From: Salsipaludibacter sp963735045
GTDB lineage: Bacteria > Actinomycetota > Nitriliruptoria > Nitriliruptorales > Nitriliruptoraceae
DNA length: 64,000 bases
NCBI GenBank assembly: GCA_963735045.1
Contig: CAVTIZ010000003.1
Coordinates: 930,001-994,000, forward strand
Direction: 5' to 3'
Shown here: positions 1-8,971 of the stretch, one piece after another
How the letters are laid out: every line of letters begins with the position of its first letter
Position numbering within the stretch: the stretch's first letter is position 1
Notes under the pieces: generated by a model
Database searches by the model: none
What the model was told of the DNA's origin: nothing
What the model saw: only the letters and a program-made list of their open reading frames with translations
Made by a program: the position numbers and the translations under genes

Positions 1-3000
1 GGCCTGGGTGACCTCCTCCGGGGTGGCGTTGAACACGACCAGGATCTCGTCCAGGTCCGGGTCGAGGTCGGGTCCGACCAGATCCGACAGGTGCATCGTG
101 ATCACGCCGCGGGCCTGGTCCGGACCGCCGTCGGGGAACGACACGCGTTGCTGGATGGCGTCGGCGTCGCCCAGCCGGAACAGCGGTGACGACGACCGCA
201 GCCGCTGCAGGGTCATGGCTCGCTCGGACGCCGCCTGCATGACCGCCGGCGTTGGTGTCAGCTCGTCCGCGCGAGCGAGGAGGGGCTCCATGAAGGGCCA
301 CTTGTCCTCGTTGCGCCAGGCGCCGGGCAGGCCGGACCCGAACGTGTTGTCGGTGCCGGTCCAGTCGATCCGGTTGAACCAGTCACCCGAGTCGTAGCTG
401 TCCCGGTCCAGCGACTTCGAGCGCAGCAGGTCGGTTCCGGCGTGCCAGAACGTGACCCCCTGTGACAGCGCGGTGGTGGCCTGCGCGAGCGTGTTCATCC
501 GTCCGCGGTCGGCCAGCGAGACGTCGTCGGCGAGCTTGAAGGTCGTCAGGTCGTAGAGGGTCTCGTTGTCGTGGGCGTCGACGTAGTTGACGGTCTCGGA
601 CGGATCGGCGGCGTACCCGACCCCGTCCGTGCTGCCCGGGACCACGTCCCCGAACCGGTCCCGGAAGGTGAAGTCGGCGAGGTTGCCCGCCAGTCCGACC
701 TTGATGCGGTCCTGCTGTTCCAGCAGCCGAGCCTCCTGGGCGGTGGCGTCGCCGTTGATCGGTGCGCCGTTGGGGTCGGTGAACAGGCCCGTCGCGAAGC
801 CCTGGGCACGGGGGTCGTCGTCGAACGGCGACCCACCGTGCACGGCGTCGCGCAGGCGGTCGTTGAACGACCCGATCCCGGTGCCGGCGAGGTTGGCCTG
901 GGTGGCCTGGACGAACCGGGCGTCGTCGGCGACCTCGCCGAAGTTCCATCCCTCGCCGTAGAGGTAGATGGTGGTGCCGTCGACGCCGTCCTCGGCGACC
1001 GTGAGCTGGTCCAGTTCGTCACGGATGCGCTGCATGGTGTCGAGCCCGTGGTGGCCCATCAGGTCGAAGCGGAACCCCGTGACCTTGTACTCGGTCGCCC
1101 ACGTGAGCACCGAGTCCACCATGAGCTTGCCCATCATGGCGTGCTCGGTGGCCGTGTTGAAGCAGCAGGTGGAGGTCTCGATCGCGCCGGTGTCGGGGGT
1201 GAGCCGGTGGTAGTACCCCGGCACGATCCGGTCGAGGACGGACCGATCGTCCTGGCCCCCGGCGTAGGTGTGGTTGTAGACGTTGTCGGTCACCACGCGC
1301 AGCCCCAGCTCGTTGACGGCCTGCACCATCTCGCGATACTCGCGCGTGCGTGCCGGCCCGTCCGGGTCGGTCGCGTAGGAACCCTCCGGCGTGGTGTAGT
1401 GGAACGGGTCGTAGCCCCAGTTGAAGCCGTCGGTGGTGCGCACGGCGCCCACGCAGGCCTGCTGGTCGGTGGCGGCCGGGCCGTACGCGGCGAGGTCACA
1501 GGCCGGGTCGTCCGGGTCGACCTCGGGGACCGAGGCCAGGTCGTAGGTCGGCAGCAGGTGCAGCGTGTTGATCCCGGCGTCGGCCAGGCGGGCGAGGTGG
1601 GTGGTGCCCGCGCTGCCGTCGGCGGTGAACGCCCGGTAGGTGCCGCGCCACGCGGCCGGCACGGTCTCGTCGCCGATCGAGAAGTCGCGCACGTGGAGTT
1701 CGTAGACCGAGGTGTCCTCGGGCTGGGCGAGCTCGGGAGCCACCATCGCGTCCCACCCGTCGGGCTTGAGCGCCGGGTCGGACAGGTCGACGGCCACGCT
1801 GCGGGCGGAGTTGGCCGTGAGGGCGAGCGAGTACGGGTCGGTCACCCGGTTGGTGACCACGGCATCCTCCGACGGCACGTACACGGTGACGTCGAAGACG
1901 TACTCGGCGCCGGCCAGGGCCGGCGGGCGCCGCGGGGTCCAGACCCCGTCACGGTCCCGGCGCATGGCGACGGTCCTCGGTCCCGTGGCGGCGCCCTTCC
2001 TGCCGGTGCGCCCGTCGCCACCCCAGGTCACGAGCTCGACGTTGCGGGCGGTCGGGGCCCACAGCGCCACCCGGGGCGAACCTCCGGGCCAGGTGACGCC
2101 GAGGTCGCGCTCGGTCGCCCCGGCGTAGACGTCGTCCAGCACGCCGGCGACCTGCACGCCGTTGGCGGCCCGCAGGCGGCCGAGCTCGTCGTAGGCCGCG
2201 ACCACCACCTGTCCGGTGAGGAGGTCCTCCACGCCCCGGGCGTCCCGGGGATCCAGCCGGAGCGTCGCGTACGACGCCAGGTGCGGGTAGGCCTCGGCGA
2301 GTTCGTCCGGGAGGTCGTCGGTCCCGGCGACGAGTGGGATCGAGCTCCCGCCGATGACGGCCTCGGCGTCCACGGCCAGTCCGCCCTCGGGGGCGTGGTG
2401 GAGTCGGTAGCTCCAGCCATCACGCGAGGCCGGCAGGTCCCAGGCGATCGTGTCGCGCGTGAGCCAGTGGGCGGCCAGCGCCGACAGGTCCGGCTCGCCG
2501 ATGCCACCACCGCCGCCACCGGTGGCCGGGTAGGTCACGACCTCGACGAGCGCGGCGGTCTCGCCGGCCTCGGACGGGTCGGGCGGGGTGAACCGGAACT
2601 CCACGCCTTCGCCCTCCTCGACGTTCCATCGCAGGTTCTGCCCGTCGGGGACCCCGTCCTGGCCCCAGTTGCCGTTGGGCCAGTCGAAGTCCTGGGCGAC
2701 CTTGGACTCGTAGCTGCCCGGCGGGAGCTGTTCGGTGCGGAAGGTCCACACGCCATCACCGTCGGGGTCCTGCAGCCAACTGCGCATGCAGTCGGGTTGC
2801 CAGTCACCGGGACAGCCGAGCTCGGACTGGAAGCTGCCCGGGGCCACGTAGACGTGCGGCGTCTCGATCGAGTTGGTGATCCAGTGGGTCGCGTGGCTGT
2901 AGTAGAACGTGACCGGGCTGCCGTCGGCGTTCAGCGTGATGTTGGCCCCGTTGGGTTCGCCGCCGGCGCCGTAGTTGACGTCCCACGTGCCGTCGATCGC

Positions 3001-5814
3001 GGCCTTGTAGGCGTACTGGCCGGCCGGGATCACCTGGTCGCCCTCGAAGGTCTTCTTCCACACCAGGTCCTGCGGGTCCAGGACCAGGTCGATGTCGGCG
3101 CAGTCAGGCTCCCATTCGGTCGGGCAGCCGACCTGGTCCTGGAAGGTGCCCGGGGTGGTCACGCGGTCGGGTTGGGTCACCGGCCCACCGCCACCGCCGC
3201 CACCGCCGCTGTCGGGCTCGCCGACGACCGCCCAGCTCTGGGCCACGCCGAGGTCGCCCTGGGCGTCGACCGCGACCGCGCGGTACTCGACCATGGCGTC
3301 CGTGGGCAGCTGCGACACGTCGTGGAAGACCCGGAACGGGCGGTTGTCGTCGGTGCCGAGCACGGTCCAGTCGTCGCCGCCGACCGGCCGCCAGGCGAAG
3401 GTGACCTGGGTGAAGGCGTCACCGGGAACGGTCACGCCGATCTCGGCGCGACCCCCGACGGTCCCCCCGGGGCTGACCGTGGACAGGAACGGCTGGGGGG
3501 TCGACCGGTCATCGGTCAGTCCCCGGCTGGCCCGGTAGACCAGCGCCGACAGGGGAGGGACCTCGACGCGGACGCGACCTTCGGCATCGGCGCGCACGGT
3601 CCGGGCACCACCGCCGTCGGACGCCCACAGTCGATCGAAGCGGCCACGCTCGGTGAAGGTGTCGAAGGTCGCGGTCCGGGGCTCGGTGTCGTTGTTCAGC
3701 ACGACCACGTACTCGCGCGCATGGCGCTCCTGGCCCACGCGACTGAAGGCATAGACCCCGGCCTGCCCACTCGCGTAGCGGTGCACCTGGGCACCGTCGG
3801 CCAGGGTCGGGTGGGCCTCGACCAGCCCGGCCAGGTCCGCGATGCCCCGGTACAGCGGGTGCGTCGGGTCGAAGTTGGCGTCGGCCGTCGTGGCGTCGGT
3901 GCCCAGCGGGTCGAAGGAGTTGTAGAGGTCGACCTCGCTGGGGAACATGTCCTCGCGGGCACGCTGGTCACCGATGCCCCCTGGGACCCCCGGCGGGGCC
4001 CGGAAACCCTGCTCGTCGCCGTAGTACACGACCGGTTGGCCGCGCGACAGGTACATCAGCGCATGGGCGAGCTGGTCACGGGCCAGCAACTCGTCGTCGT
4101 CACCGGCACCGAGGAACGAGCCGATCCGACCCATGTCGTGGTTGCCCAGGAAGGTCGGCAGCGAGTAGACGTTGGAGTCGGCGTCGGTGTACCAGTCGTC
4201 GCTGGCGAAGAAGTCCCGCAGGTCGGTGGTCGCCGCGCCCGTGGCGAAGCTGGTGGCGCTGCCCTGGAACCCGAAGTCGACCGCTGCCTGCAGTTCTCCC
4301 TCGGTGGTGTAGCGCGACACGAAGGACGGGTTGGTGTCGTACACCTCGCCGAACATGAAGAAGTCGTCGTTGCCGATCGAGGAGGCGTAGTCGAGCACGC
4401 CCGGTGAGAACTGCTGCCAGAACTCGATGTTGACGTGCTTGACGGTGTCGATGCGGAATCCGTCGATGCCGACGTCGCCCACCCACGCGTCGTAGATGTC
4501 GATCATGCCGTCGACCACGTCGGGGTGTTCGGTCCACAGGTCGTCCAGCGACGAGAAGGGGCCCGACGGGAAGTCCCCGTAGGTGTCGGACTCGCCGGAG
4601 AAGGTCGAGACCCCCCGGTTGTGGTAGTACAGGGGGTCGTTGAGCCAGCCCGGTCGCTTCAGGTCGGCCTCGTCGGACGGCACGATCGGGGTGTACGGGA
4701 ACGAGTCCAGGTCGACCTCGGGGAAGTCGCCCGTGCCGGCGTAGTCGCGGTCGTCGAAGGGCGTGCCGTCGGCGCGCAGGTAGGGCTGGTCGGTGGTCGA
4801 CACGTAGGGCAGGTTGCCGTCCGCGGTGAACTCGGCCTCGTCGTAGGTGATGACGTCCGCGGTGTGGTTGGTGATGATGTCGAAGAAGACCTTGATGCCG
4901 CGGTCGTGGGCCAGGTCGACCAGGTCGCGCATGTCGTCGTTGGTGCCCAGGTGGGGGTCGATGACGGTGTAGTCGGTGATCCAGTAGCCGTGGTAGCCCG
5001 CACTGCGCGTGTCGCCCACCCCCTGGACCGGCTTGTTCTTGAACGACGGCGTCAGCCAGATGGCGGTCGTGCCCAGGCCCTCGATGTAGTCGAGGTGGTC
5101 GATCAGGCCCTGCAGGTCGCCGCCGTGGAAGAAGGCCGTGTCGGTCGGGTCGAAGCCGTGCTCGTACTTCTCGTCGCCCGGTGCGGTGCCGTCCGGGACC
5201 GCGAAGCCGCCCGTGTCGTTGCCGGTGTCGCCGTTGGCGAAGCGGTCCGCCATCACGAAGTAGAAGCGCTCACGTGTGAGGTCGTCGCGGACGCTGTCGG
5301 TGGCCAGGGCCCGGTCGGCCGCCCCGGCGGGGTCGGGTGCGGCGGCCGGCTCCACGGCCACGCGGTGCGAGGCGTGGTCGTAGGTGAAGCGCAGGCTCGC
5401 GTCCTCCAGCAGCACGAGTGGGATGTTGCCGTCGCCGCCGTCGAGTCCGTAGTTTTCGTCCCACGATCCGTCGAGGCGGACCTTGTACTCGTAGGTTCCC
5501 GCGGGGAGGTCGCCGACGTACTCCCAGGTGCCGTCGCCCACGGGGGCCAGGTCGGTGGCGGTGCAGCCCTCGTCCCACTCGCTGCCACACCCCAGTTCGT
5601 CCATCAGCGTCCCCATCAGGGTCACGCGGGCCGGGGCCTCGGTGTGGTCGGCGGTCGCCGGTGCGGCCGTGACGGCAGGCACCACGAGGCCCACGAGCAG
5701 GGCGAACAGGGCGGCCACGACCCCGGGGCGGGCATGGGGGTGGGCATGGGGGTGGGCATGGGGGTGGACCCGCGAGCGGCTCCGAGGGTGCTCGGGACGG
5801 GCGGTCGTGGACAT
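1..5814 (-). CDS. Secreted bifunctional alpha-amylase/pullulanase (partial, continues past left edge)
   Basis: At least 1938 residues, cut at its C-terminus by the window edge. It should hydrolyse alpha-1,4 and alpha-1,6 bonds of starch or glycogen outside the cell. Order seen: N-region with a His-Pro-His-Ala repeat (about 17-28), a hydrophobic signal core (about 30-50) ending in Ala-rich cleavage-like sequence, an X25-type starch-binding module (about 61-140), and a GH13 amylase with DIITNHT (312-318), D456 in GFRIDTVKH, E490 in FGEVY and D560 in FLGNHD. Then come a beta-sandwich, a Gly7 linker near 870, two more X25-like modules (about 885-1065), a second Gly linker, CBM48 and a second GH13 of pullulanase type with FNWGYDP, D1510 (DNVYNHT), D1584 (GFRFDLMGH), E1621 (YGEGWNF) and D1749 (VDAHDNE). 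All catalytic residues of both domains are present. The ATG at 5814 has GGAG upstream; a TAGGCT -10 lies at 5846-5851. The two-enzyme layout resembles Bifidobacterium ApuB. Family assignment is firm; exact substrate is inferred. Confidence 0.95.
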   Translation of the reverse strand, partial: MSTTARPEHPRSRSRVHPHAHPHAHPHARPGVVAALFALLVGLVVPAVTAAPATADHTEAPARVTLMGTLMDELGCGSEWDEGCTATDLAPVGDGTWEYVGDLPAGTYEYKVRLDGSWDENYGLDGGDGNIPLVLLEDASLRFTYDHASHRVAVEPAAAPDPAGAADRALATDSVRDDLTRERFYFVMADRFANGDTGNDTGGFAVPDGTAPGDEKYEHGFDPTDTAFFHGGDLQGLIDHLDYIEGLGTTAIWLTPSFKNKPVQGVGDTRSAGYHGYWITDYTVIDPHLGTNDDMRDLVDLAHDRGIKVFFDIITNHTADVITYDEAEFTADGNLPYVSTTDQPYLRADGTPFDDRDYAGTGDFPEVDLDSFPYTPIVPSDEADLKRPGWLNDPLYYHNRGVSTFSGESDTYGDFPSGPFSSLDDLWTEHPDVVDGMIDIYDAWVGDVGIDGFRIDTVKHVNIEFWQQFSPGVLDYASSIGNDDFFMFGEVYDTNPSFVSRYTTEGELQAAVDFGFQGSATSFATGAATTDLRDFFASDDWYTDADSNVYSLPTFLGNHDMGRIGSFLGAGDDDELLARDQLAHALMYLSRGQPVVYYGDEQGFRAPPGVPGGIGDQRAREDMFPSEVDLYNSFDPLGTDATTADANFDPTHPLYRGIADLAGLVEAHPTLADGAQVHRYASGQAGVYAFSRVGQERHAREYVVVLNNDTEPRTATFDTFTERGRFDRLWASDGGGARTVRADAEGRVRVEVPPLSALVYRASRGLTDDRSTPQPFLSTVSPGGTVGGRAEIGVTVPGDAFTQVTFAWRPVGGDDWTVLGTDDNRPFRVFHDVSQLPTDAMVEYRAVAVDAQGDLGVAQSWAVVGEPDSGGGGGGGGPVTQPDRVTTPGTFQDQVGCPTEWEPDCADIDLVLDPQDLVWKKTFEGDQVIPAGQYAYKAAIDGTWDVNYGAGGEPNGANITLNADGSPVTFYYSHATHWITNSIETPHVYVAPGSFQSELGCPGDWQPDCMRSWLQDPDGDGVWTFRTEQLPPGSYESKVAQDFDWPNGNWGQDGVPDGQNLRWNVEEGEGVEFRFTPPDPSEAGETAALVEVVTYPATGGGGGGIGEPDLSALAAHWLTRDTIAWDLPASRDGWSYRLHHAPEGGLAVDAEAVIGGSSIPLVAGTDDLPDELAEAYPHLASYATLRLDPRDARGVEDLLTGQVVVAAYDELGRLRAANGVQVAGVLDDVYAGATERDLGVTWPGGSPRVALWAPTARNVELVTWGGDGRTGRKGAATGPRTVAMRRDRDGVWTPRRPPALAGAEYVFDVTVYVPSEDAVVTNRVTDPYSLALTANSARSVAVDLSDPALKPDGWDAMVAPELAQPEDTSVYELHVRDFSIGDETVPAAWRGTYRAFTADGSAGTTHLARLADAGINTLHLLPTYDLASVPEVDPDDPACDLAAYGPAATDQQACVGAVRTTDGFNWGYDPFHYTTPEGSYATDPDGPARTREYREMVQAVNELGLRVVTDNVYNHTYAGGQDDRSVLDRIVPGYYHRLTPDTGAIETSTCCFNTATEHAMMGKLMVDSVLTWATEYKVTGFRFDLMGHHGLDTMQRIRDELDQLTVAEDGVDGTTIYLYGEGWNFGEVADDARFVQATQANLAGTGIGSFNDRLRDAVHGGSPFDDDPRAQGFATGLFTDPNGAPINGDATAQEARLLEQQDRIKVGLAGNLADFTFRDRFGDVVPGSTDGVGYAADPSETVNYVDAHDNETLYDLTTFKLADDVSLADRGRMNTLAQATTALSQGVTFWHAGTDLLRSKSLDRDSYDSGDWFNRIDWTGTDNTFGSGLPGAWRNEDKWPFMEPLLARADELTPTPAVMQAASERAMTLQRLRSSSPLFRLGDADAIQQRVSFPDGGPDQARGVITMHLSDLVGPDLDPDLDEILVVFNATPEEVTQA

Positions 5815-5845
5815 GGGGGAACTCCACCGGTCGGCCAGTGGTCGA

Positions 5846-5851
5846 AGCCTA
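5846..5851 (-). promoter_or_regulatory. -10 box (TAGGCT) of the amylase/pullulanase gene
   Basis: TAGGCT read on the minus strand fits the TANNNT pattern seen at other starts in this window. It lies about 31 bases before the ATG at 5814, giving a short leader with GGAG before the start. No convincing -35 is visible. Confidence 0.45.
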
Positions 5852-5996
5852 GATGGCGGGGGTGACACGGCGAGGCCCATCCGGACCGAGGATCGTGTCG
5901 GATCGGGCGCCCGGTGGCCCACGGCGACGGATCGCCTCCCCGTCGAACCCGCGTGGGCGAGCGGTCACCGGGTCTGGCCGGGGCGTCGTGTCGGGC

Positions 5997-6002
5997 TAGG
6001 GT
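5997..6002 (+). promoter_or_regulatory. -10 box (TAGGGT) of the M24 peptidase gene
   Basis: TAGGGT lies 31 bases upstream of the GTG at 6034. Because it is downstream of the earlier in-frame start at 5914, it argues that translation begins at 6034. Confidence 0.45.
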
Positions 6003-6033
6003 GGCGATCCGGCGACGCGACGGGGGTGCACGG

Positions 6034-7158
6034 GTGCCCGACGACCGGCCCGCCCCGACGCTGGCCGCCTTCGACCACGCCGGGCGGCGTGCGCGCGTGG
6101 CGGCTGGCCTGGCCGACGACGTCGTCGCGGCGCTGTACGTCACCGATCCTGCCGACCTGGCCTGGCTCACCGGCTTCACCGGCTCCAACGGGGCCGTCCT
6201 GGTGCGCGCCGACGGTCGCTCGACGCTGTGCACGGATGCCCGCTACGAGGGTCGGGTGGCCGCGGCCGCCGACCTCGACCTGCACGTGGACCGGGACCTG
6301 TTCGCACCGGTCGTGGCCGCGTTGGCGGAGCTGGACGGACCCGTCGCCTTCGATCCGTCGGCGGTCACCCACGCCCGCGCACTGACCTGGTTGGAGCGTG
6401 CCGGTGATCGCCTGGTGGCCGACGCCGGACGGGTCGCCGCCCAGCGGCAGGTCAAGGACGCGGCCGAGTTGGCTCGCCTCGAGCATGCCTGCGACCTGAC
6501 CGTGCAGGCCTGGGAGCAGGCCGTGGTCGCGCCGGCCCGGCGAGGCGAACTCGTCGGCCGGACCGAGCGCGAGGTGGCCATGGCGATCGAGCGGGCGATG
6601 GTCGACCTCGGCGCCGACGGGGTCGCGTTCGACAGCATCGTCGCCGGTGGCCCCAACGGGGCGATCCCGCACCACGAACCCGGGGACCGGCCGCTGGCGG
6701 CCGGCGAGTTGGTCACCACCGACGTCGGCGCCCTGGTCGATGGCTACCACGCCGACTTCACCCGCACGATCGCGGTGTCCGACGATCCGGTCGATCCGGA
6801 CCTGGCCACCATCCACGACCTCGTCACCCGCGCCCAGCAGGCCGGGATCGCCGCCCTGGTCGTCGGGCGACCCGTCGTCGACGTGGACACCCGCGCTCGC
6901 GAGGTCATCACTGACGCCGGCCACGGCGACCACTTCGTGCACGGGGTCGGCCACGCCGTGGGGCTGGTCATCCACGAGGACCCGATCATCGCCCTGGCGA
7001 GCACCGACGAACTCGTGACCGGGATGGTCCTGACCGTCGAGCCCGGCGTCTACCTCCCGGGCCAGGGCGGTGTTCGCATCGAGGACACCCTGGTGGTCAC
7101 CCAGGACGGACCCCGCGCCCTGACCAGGGCGCCGACCGGCCTGCGTCCGGGGACCTGA
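6034..7158 (+). CDS. pepQ: M24 family Xaa-Pro aminopeptidase/dipeptidase
   Basis: A 374-residue cytosolic metallopeptidase that removes residues next to proline. The creatinase-like N-domain (about 10-125, with DLAWLTGFTGSNG) is followed by the pita-bread catalytic domain. All five metal ligands are visible: D230 and D241 in TDVGALVDGYHADF, H307 in HGVGHAVG, E336 in TVEPGVY and E350 in RIEDT. The GTG at 6034 was chosen because the residues before it are low-complexity and a -10 box lies between the two possible starts. An M24 peptidase directly upstream of efp and nusB is a common gene order in Gram-positive genomes. PepQ versus PepP/YpdF specificity cannot be told from sequence alone. Confidence 0.9.
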   Translation: MPDDRPAPTLAAFDHAGRRARVAAGLADDVVAALYVTDPADLAWLTGFTGSNGAVLVRADGRSTLCTDARYEGRVAAAADLDLHVDRDLFAPVVAALAELDGPVAFDPSAVTHARALTWLERAGDRLVADAGRVAAQRQVKDAAELARLEHACDLTVQAWEQAVVAPARRGELVGRTEREVAMAIERAMVDLGADGVAFDSIVAGGPNGAIPHHEPGDRPLAAGELVTTDVGALVDGYHADFTRTIAVSDDPVDPDLATIHDLVTRAQQAGIAALVVGRPVVDVDTRAREVITDAGHGDHFVHGVGHAVGLVIHEDPIIALASTDELVTGMVLTVEPGVYLPGQGGVRIEDTLVVTQDGPRALTRAPTGLRPGT

Positions 7159-7514
7159 GGGCCCGGGAGCGGCATGGCCGCCACACCCCACCGTCATCCC
7201 CTGCCGTGGAGGCGGTTCCCAGGGGTGGGGCCGACCGGGCGGGTCCTCGCCGACGCGTCCGTCGACGGGGGAGCGGTGCGTATCCTCGCGGCGGGACCCG
7301 CCGGACCGGCGGAACGCCCCGTATCCTTGCCGGACGGCACCGACCGGCACGAGCCGCCCGGTGTCGCCCGCAGTTCCACCCCCGAGGTCGGCCCGTGCCC
7401 CGGGGTGTGGCAGCCGGGTCCGCACGACCCGACCCGGTCTCGTACCGACCCCGCGCCAGCCACCCCGCGTCGCGGCGCCCGCGTTCCCACGACCACGCCC
7501 GACAGGACGTTCCG
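7159..7514 (+). promoter_or_regulatory. efp upstream region with two TATCCT -10 boxes and a hairpin
   Basis: No gene is seen in these 356 bases. TATCCT occurs at 7281-7286 and again at 7322-7327, both matching the -10 pattern used elsewhere in the window. An inverted repeat, CCGCCGG-A-CCGGCGG (7298-7312), sits between them and would fold in transcripts from the first promoter. Either promoter leaves a long efp leader (about 180-225 nt). Promoter activity is inferred from pattern only. Confidence 0.4.
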
Positions 7515-8072
7515 ATGGTCTCCACCAACAACCTCAAGAACGGCATGACCCTGCTGCTGGACGGCAAGCTGTGGTCGGTCGTGTCCAACGAGCACCACAA
7601 GCCTGGCAAGGGCCAGGCCGTGGTGCGCACCAAGCTCAAGAACGTCGAGACCGGCAAGGTCCTGGAGCGCACGTTCCGGTCCGCCGAGGACGTCGAGCAG
7701 GCCTACGTCGAACGCAAGACCCTCCAGTTCCTGTACCGGGACGGCGAGGCGTTCGTGCTCATGGACACCGAGACCTACGACCAGCGCCACGTGCAGCCCG
7801 AGGTCATCGGTGACCAGGCCGCGTGGGTCCGCGAGGGCGACGAACTGATGGTCGAGGAGTACGAGGGCCGCCTGGTGGGGGTCGAGGTTCCCGCATCGGT
7901 CGTGCTCGAGGTCACCCACACCGAGCCCGGCCTGGCCGGCGACACCGCGACGTCCACCTTCAAGCCCGCCGAACTCGAGACCGGGGTGGAGGTGCAGGTG
8001 CCGTTGTTCATCGACGTCGGCGAGAAGATCAAGGTCGACACGCGCAGCGGCGACTACATCTCGCGCGCCTGA
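7515..8072 (+). CDS. efp: Elongation factor P
   Basis: A 185-residue protein of normal EF-P length that binds between the P and E sites and relieves ribosomes stalled at polyproline. The three beta-barrel domains can be followed from the N-terminal KOW-like part to the C-terminal VGEKIKVDTRSGDYISRA. The functional loop reads HKPGKGQ with K32 at its tip. Many actinobacterial factors have PGKGP here and work without modification; this one has Gln after the Gly. No lysine-modifying enzyme is seen nearby. Its stop overlaps the start of nusB (TGATG), implying coupled translation. The proline-rich proteins in this window (amylase, NusB tail, DUF1269 protein) are plausible clients. Confidence 0.97.
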   Translation: MVSTNNLKNGMTLLLDGKLWSVVSNEHHKPGKGQAVVRTKLKNVETGKVLERTFRSAEDVEQAYVERKTLQFLYRDGEAFVLMDTETYDQRHVQPEVIGDQAAWVREGDELMVEEYEGRLVGVEVPASVVLEVTHTEPGLAGDTATSTFKPAELETGVEVQVPLFIDVGEKIKVDTRSGDYISRA

Positions 8073-8872
8073 TGGGGGCCACGGTCCCCACCCCGCCGGA
8101 CGGCGGGGACGCTCCGGCATCGGGCACCGACCCGCGTGCGGAGCCGCCACCCGAACCCGTGCTGGTGTCGGTCGACCAGCCCCGTCCCGGCACCCGTGAC
8201 CCGCACCGGTCGCGCGTCCGCGCGCTCAAGGTCCTGTTCCAGGCCGACGTGCGTGGCCAGGACCCGTCGGCGACCGTGGCAGAGATCGCGATCGACCCGG
8301 CCGCCGTGGCACTGCTCGACGACCTCGACGACGACGCCACCGCGGGCTCCGGTGACCTCGATGCGTATGCCCGCACGCTCGTCGACGGCGTCGCCACCCG
8401 CCGCCACGCCATCGACGACATCGTGGGCCGGTTCTCCCATCGGTGGGAGGTCGGTCGCATGCCGGTCGTGGACCGCAACATCCTGCGACTGGGCGTGTGG
8501 GAGCTGCTGTTCGAGGACGTGTCGGACGCCGTGGTCATCGACGAGGCCCTGGAACTGGCCAAGCAGCACTCCACCGACGCATCCCACCGATTCGTCAACG
8601 GCATCCTCGAGGCCGTCCGCCGCGACGCCGACGACCTGCGCGCCGAACTCGACCGTGCGAGCACCCCGGACCAGCCGGAGCCCTCCGAGTCGGTCACCCC
8701 CGACGAACCGGTCCCGTCCGACGAGCCGGTCACCCCCGACGAGCCGGCCACCCCCGACGAGCCGGCCACGCCCGACGAGCCGGCCACGGCCGAGGAGCCG
8801 GCGCGCTCCGACGAGCCGGCCGTGTCCGACGAACCGGGCGACCCCGTCGAGGTCGACCGGTCCGTGGGCTGA
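8072..8872 (+). CDS. nusB: Transcription antitermination factor NusB with repetitive acidic tail
   Basis: 266 residues, well over the usual 140-160. The NusB fold spans about 48-190 (RSRVRALKVLFQADV to FVNGILEAVRRDA) and binds boxA RNA with NusE (S10) in rRNA antitermination. It is preceded by a 47-residue Pro-rich extension and followed by a 65-75 residue acidic tail made of near-identical PDEPAT units, coded by a 15-bp repeat between about 8694 and 8827. The ATG overlaps the efp stop. The tail is likely disordered and grown by slippage; nothing suggests a separate domain. The core assignment is secure, and the ends may vary between strains. Confidence 0.93.
   Translation: MGATVPTPPDGGDAPASGTDPRAEPPPEPVLVSVDQPRPGTRDPHRSRVRALKVLFQADVRGQDPSATVAEIAIDPAAVALLDDLDDDATAGSGDLDAYARTLVDGVATRRHAIDDIVGRFSHRWEVGRMPVVDRNILRLGVWELLFEDVSDAVVIDEALELAKQHSTDASHRFVNGILEAVRRDADDLRAELDRASTPDQPEPSESVTPDEPVPSDEPVTPDEPATPDEPATPDEPATAEEPARSDEPAVSDEPGDPVEVDRSVG
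8694..8827 (+). repeat. 15-bp in-frame tandem repeat coding the NusB tail
   Basis: Repeats of CCCGACGAGCCGGCCAC-like units in register with codons, giving (T/S)PDEPA motifs. The three middle copies (about 8743-8790) are nearly identical and the flanking ones have diverged, as expected of a slippage-prone array. Confidence 0.8.
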
Positions 8873-8937
8873 CGACGGTCCGTCTCGGCACGCGGTCGCC
8901 GGGTCGGCGGTGCCGAACGGCCTGCAGGGTGGGGACG

Positions 8938-8943
8938 TACCCT
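8938..8943 (+). promoter_or_regulatory. -10 box (TACCCT) upstream of the MoxR gene
   Basis: TACCCT lies 28 bases before the GTG at 8972, consistent with a short leader. It would start the MoxR-VWA-nadD transcript after the efp-nusB unit. Confidence 0.4.
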
Positions 8944-8971
8944 GCACGGCCGACCTCCCCAAGGCCCGATC

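Noticed and set aside
571..4407. A very long open frame on the plus strand
   Set aside because: It is a high-GC shadow antisense to the amylase/pullulanase gene. Its product is Val/Gly/Arg-rich without any motif, while the minus strand shows two complete GH13 active sites.
5914..6033. Upstream start for the M24 peptidase
   Set aside because: The 40 added residues are Arg/Gly-rich without similarity and the TAGGGT -10 lies inside this stretch.
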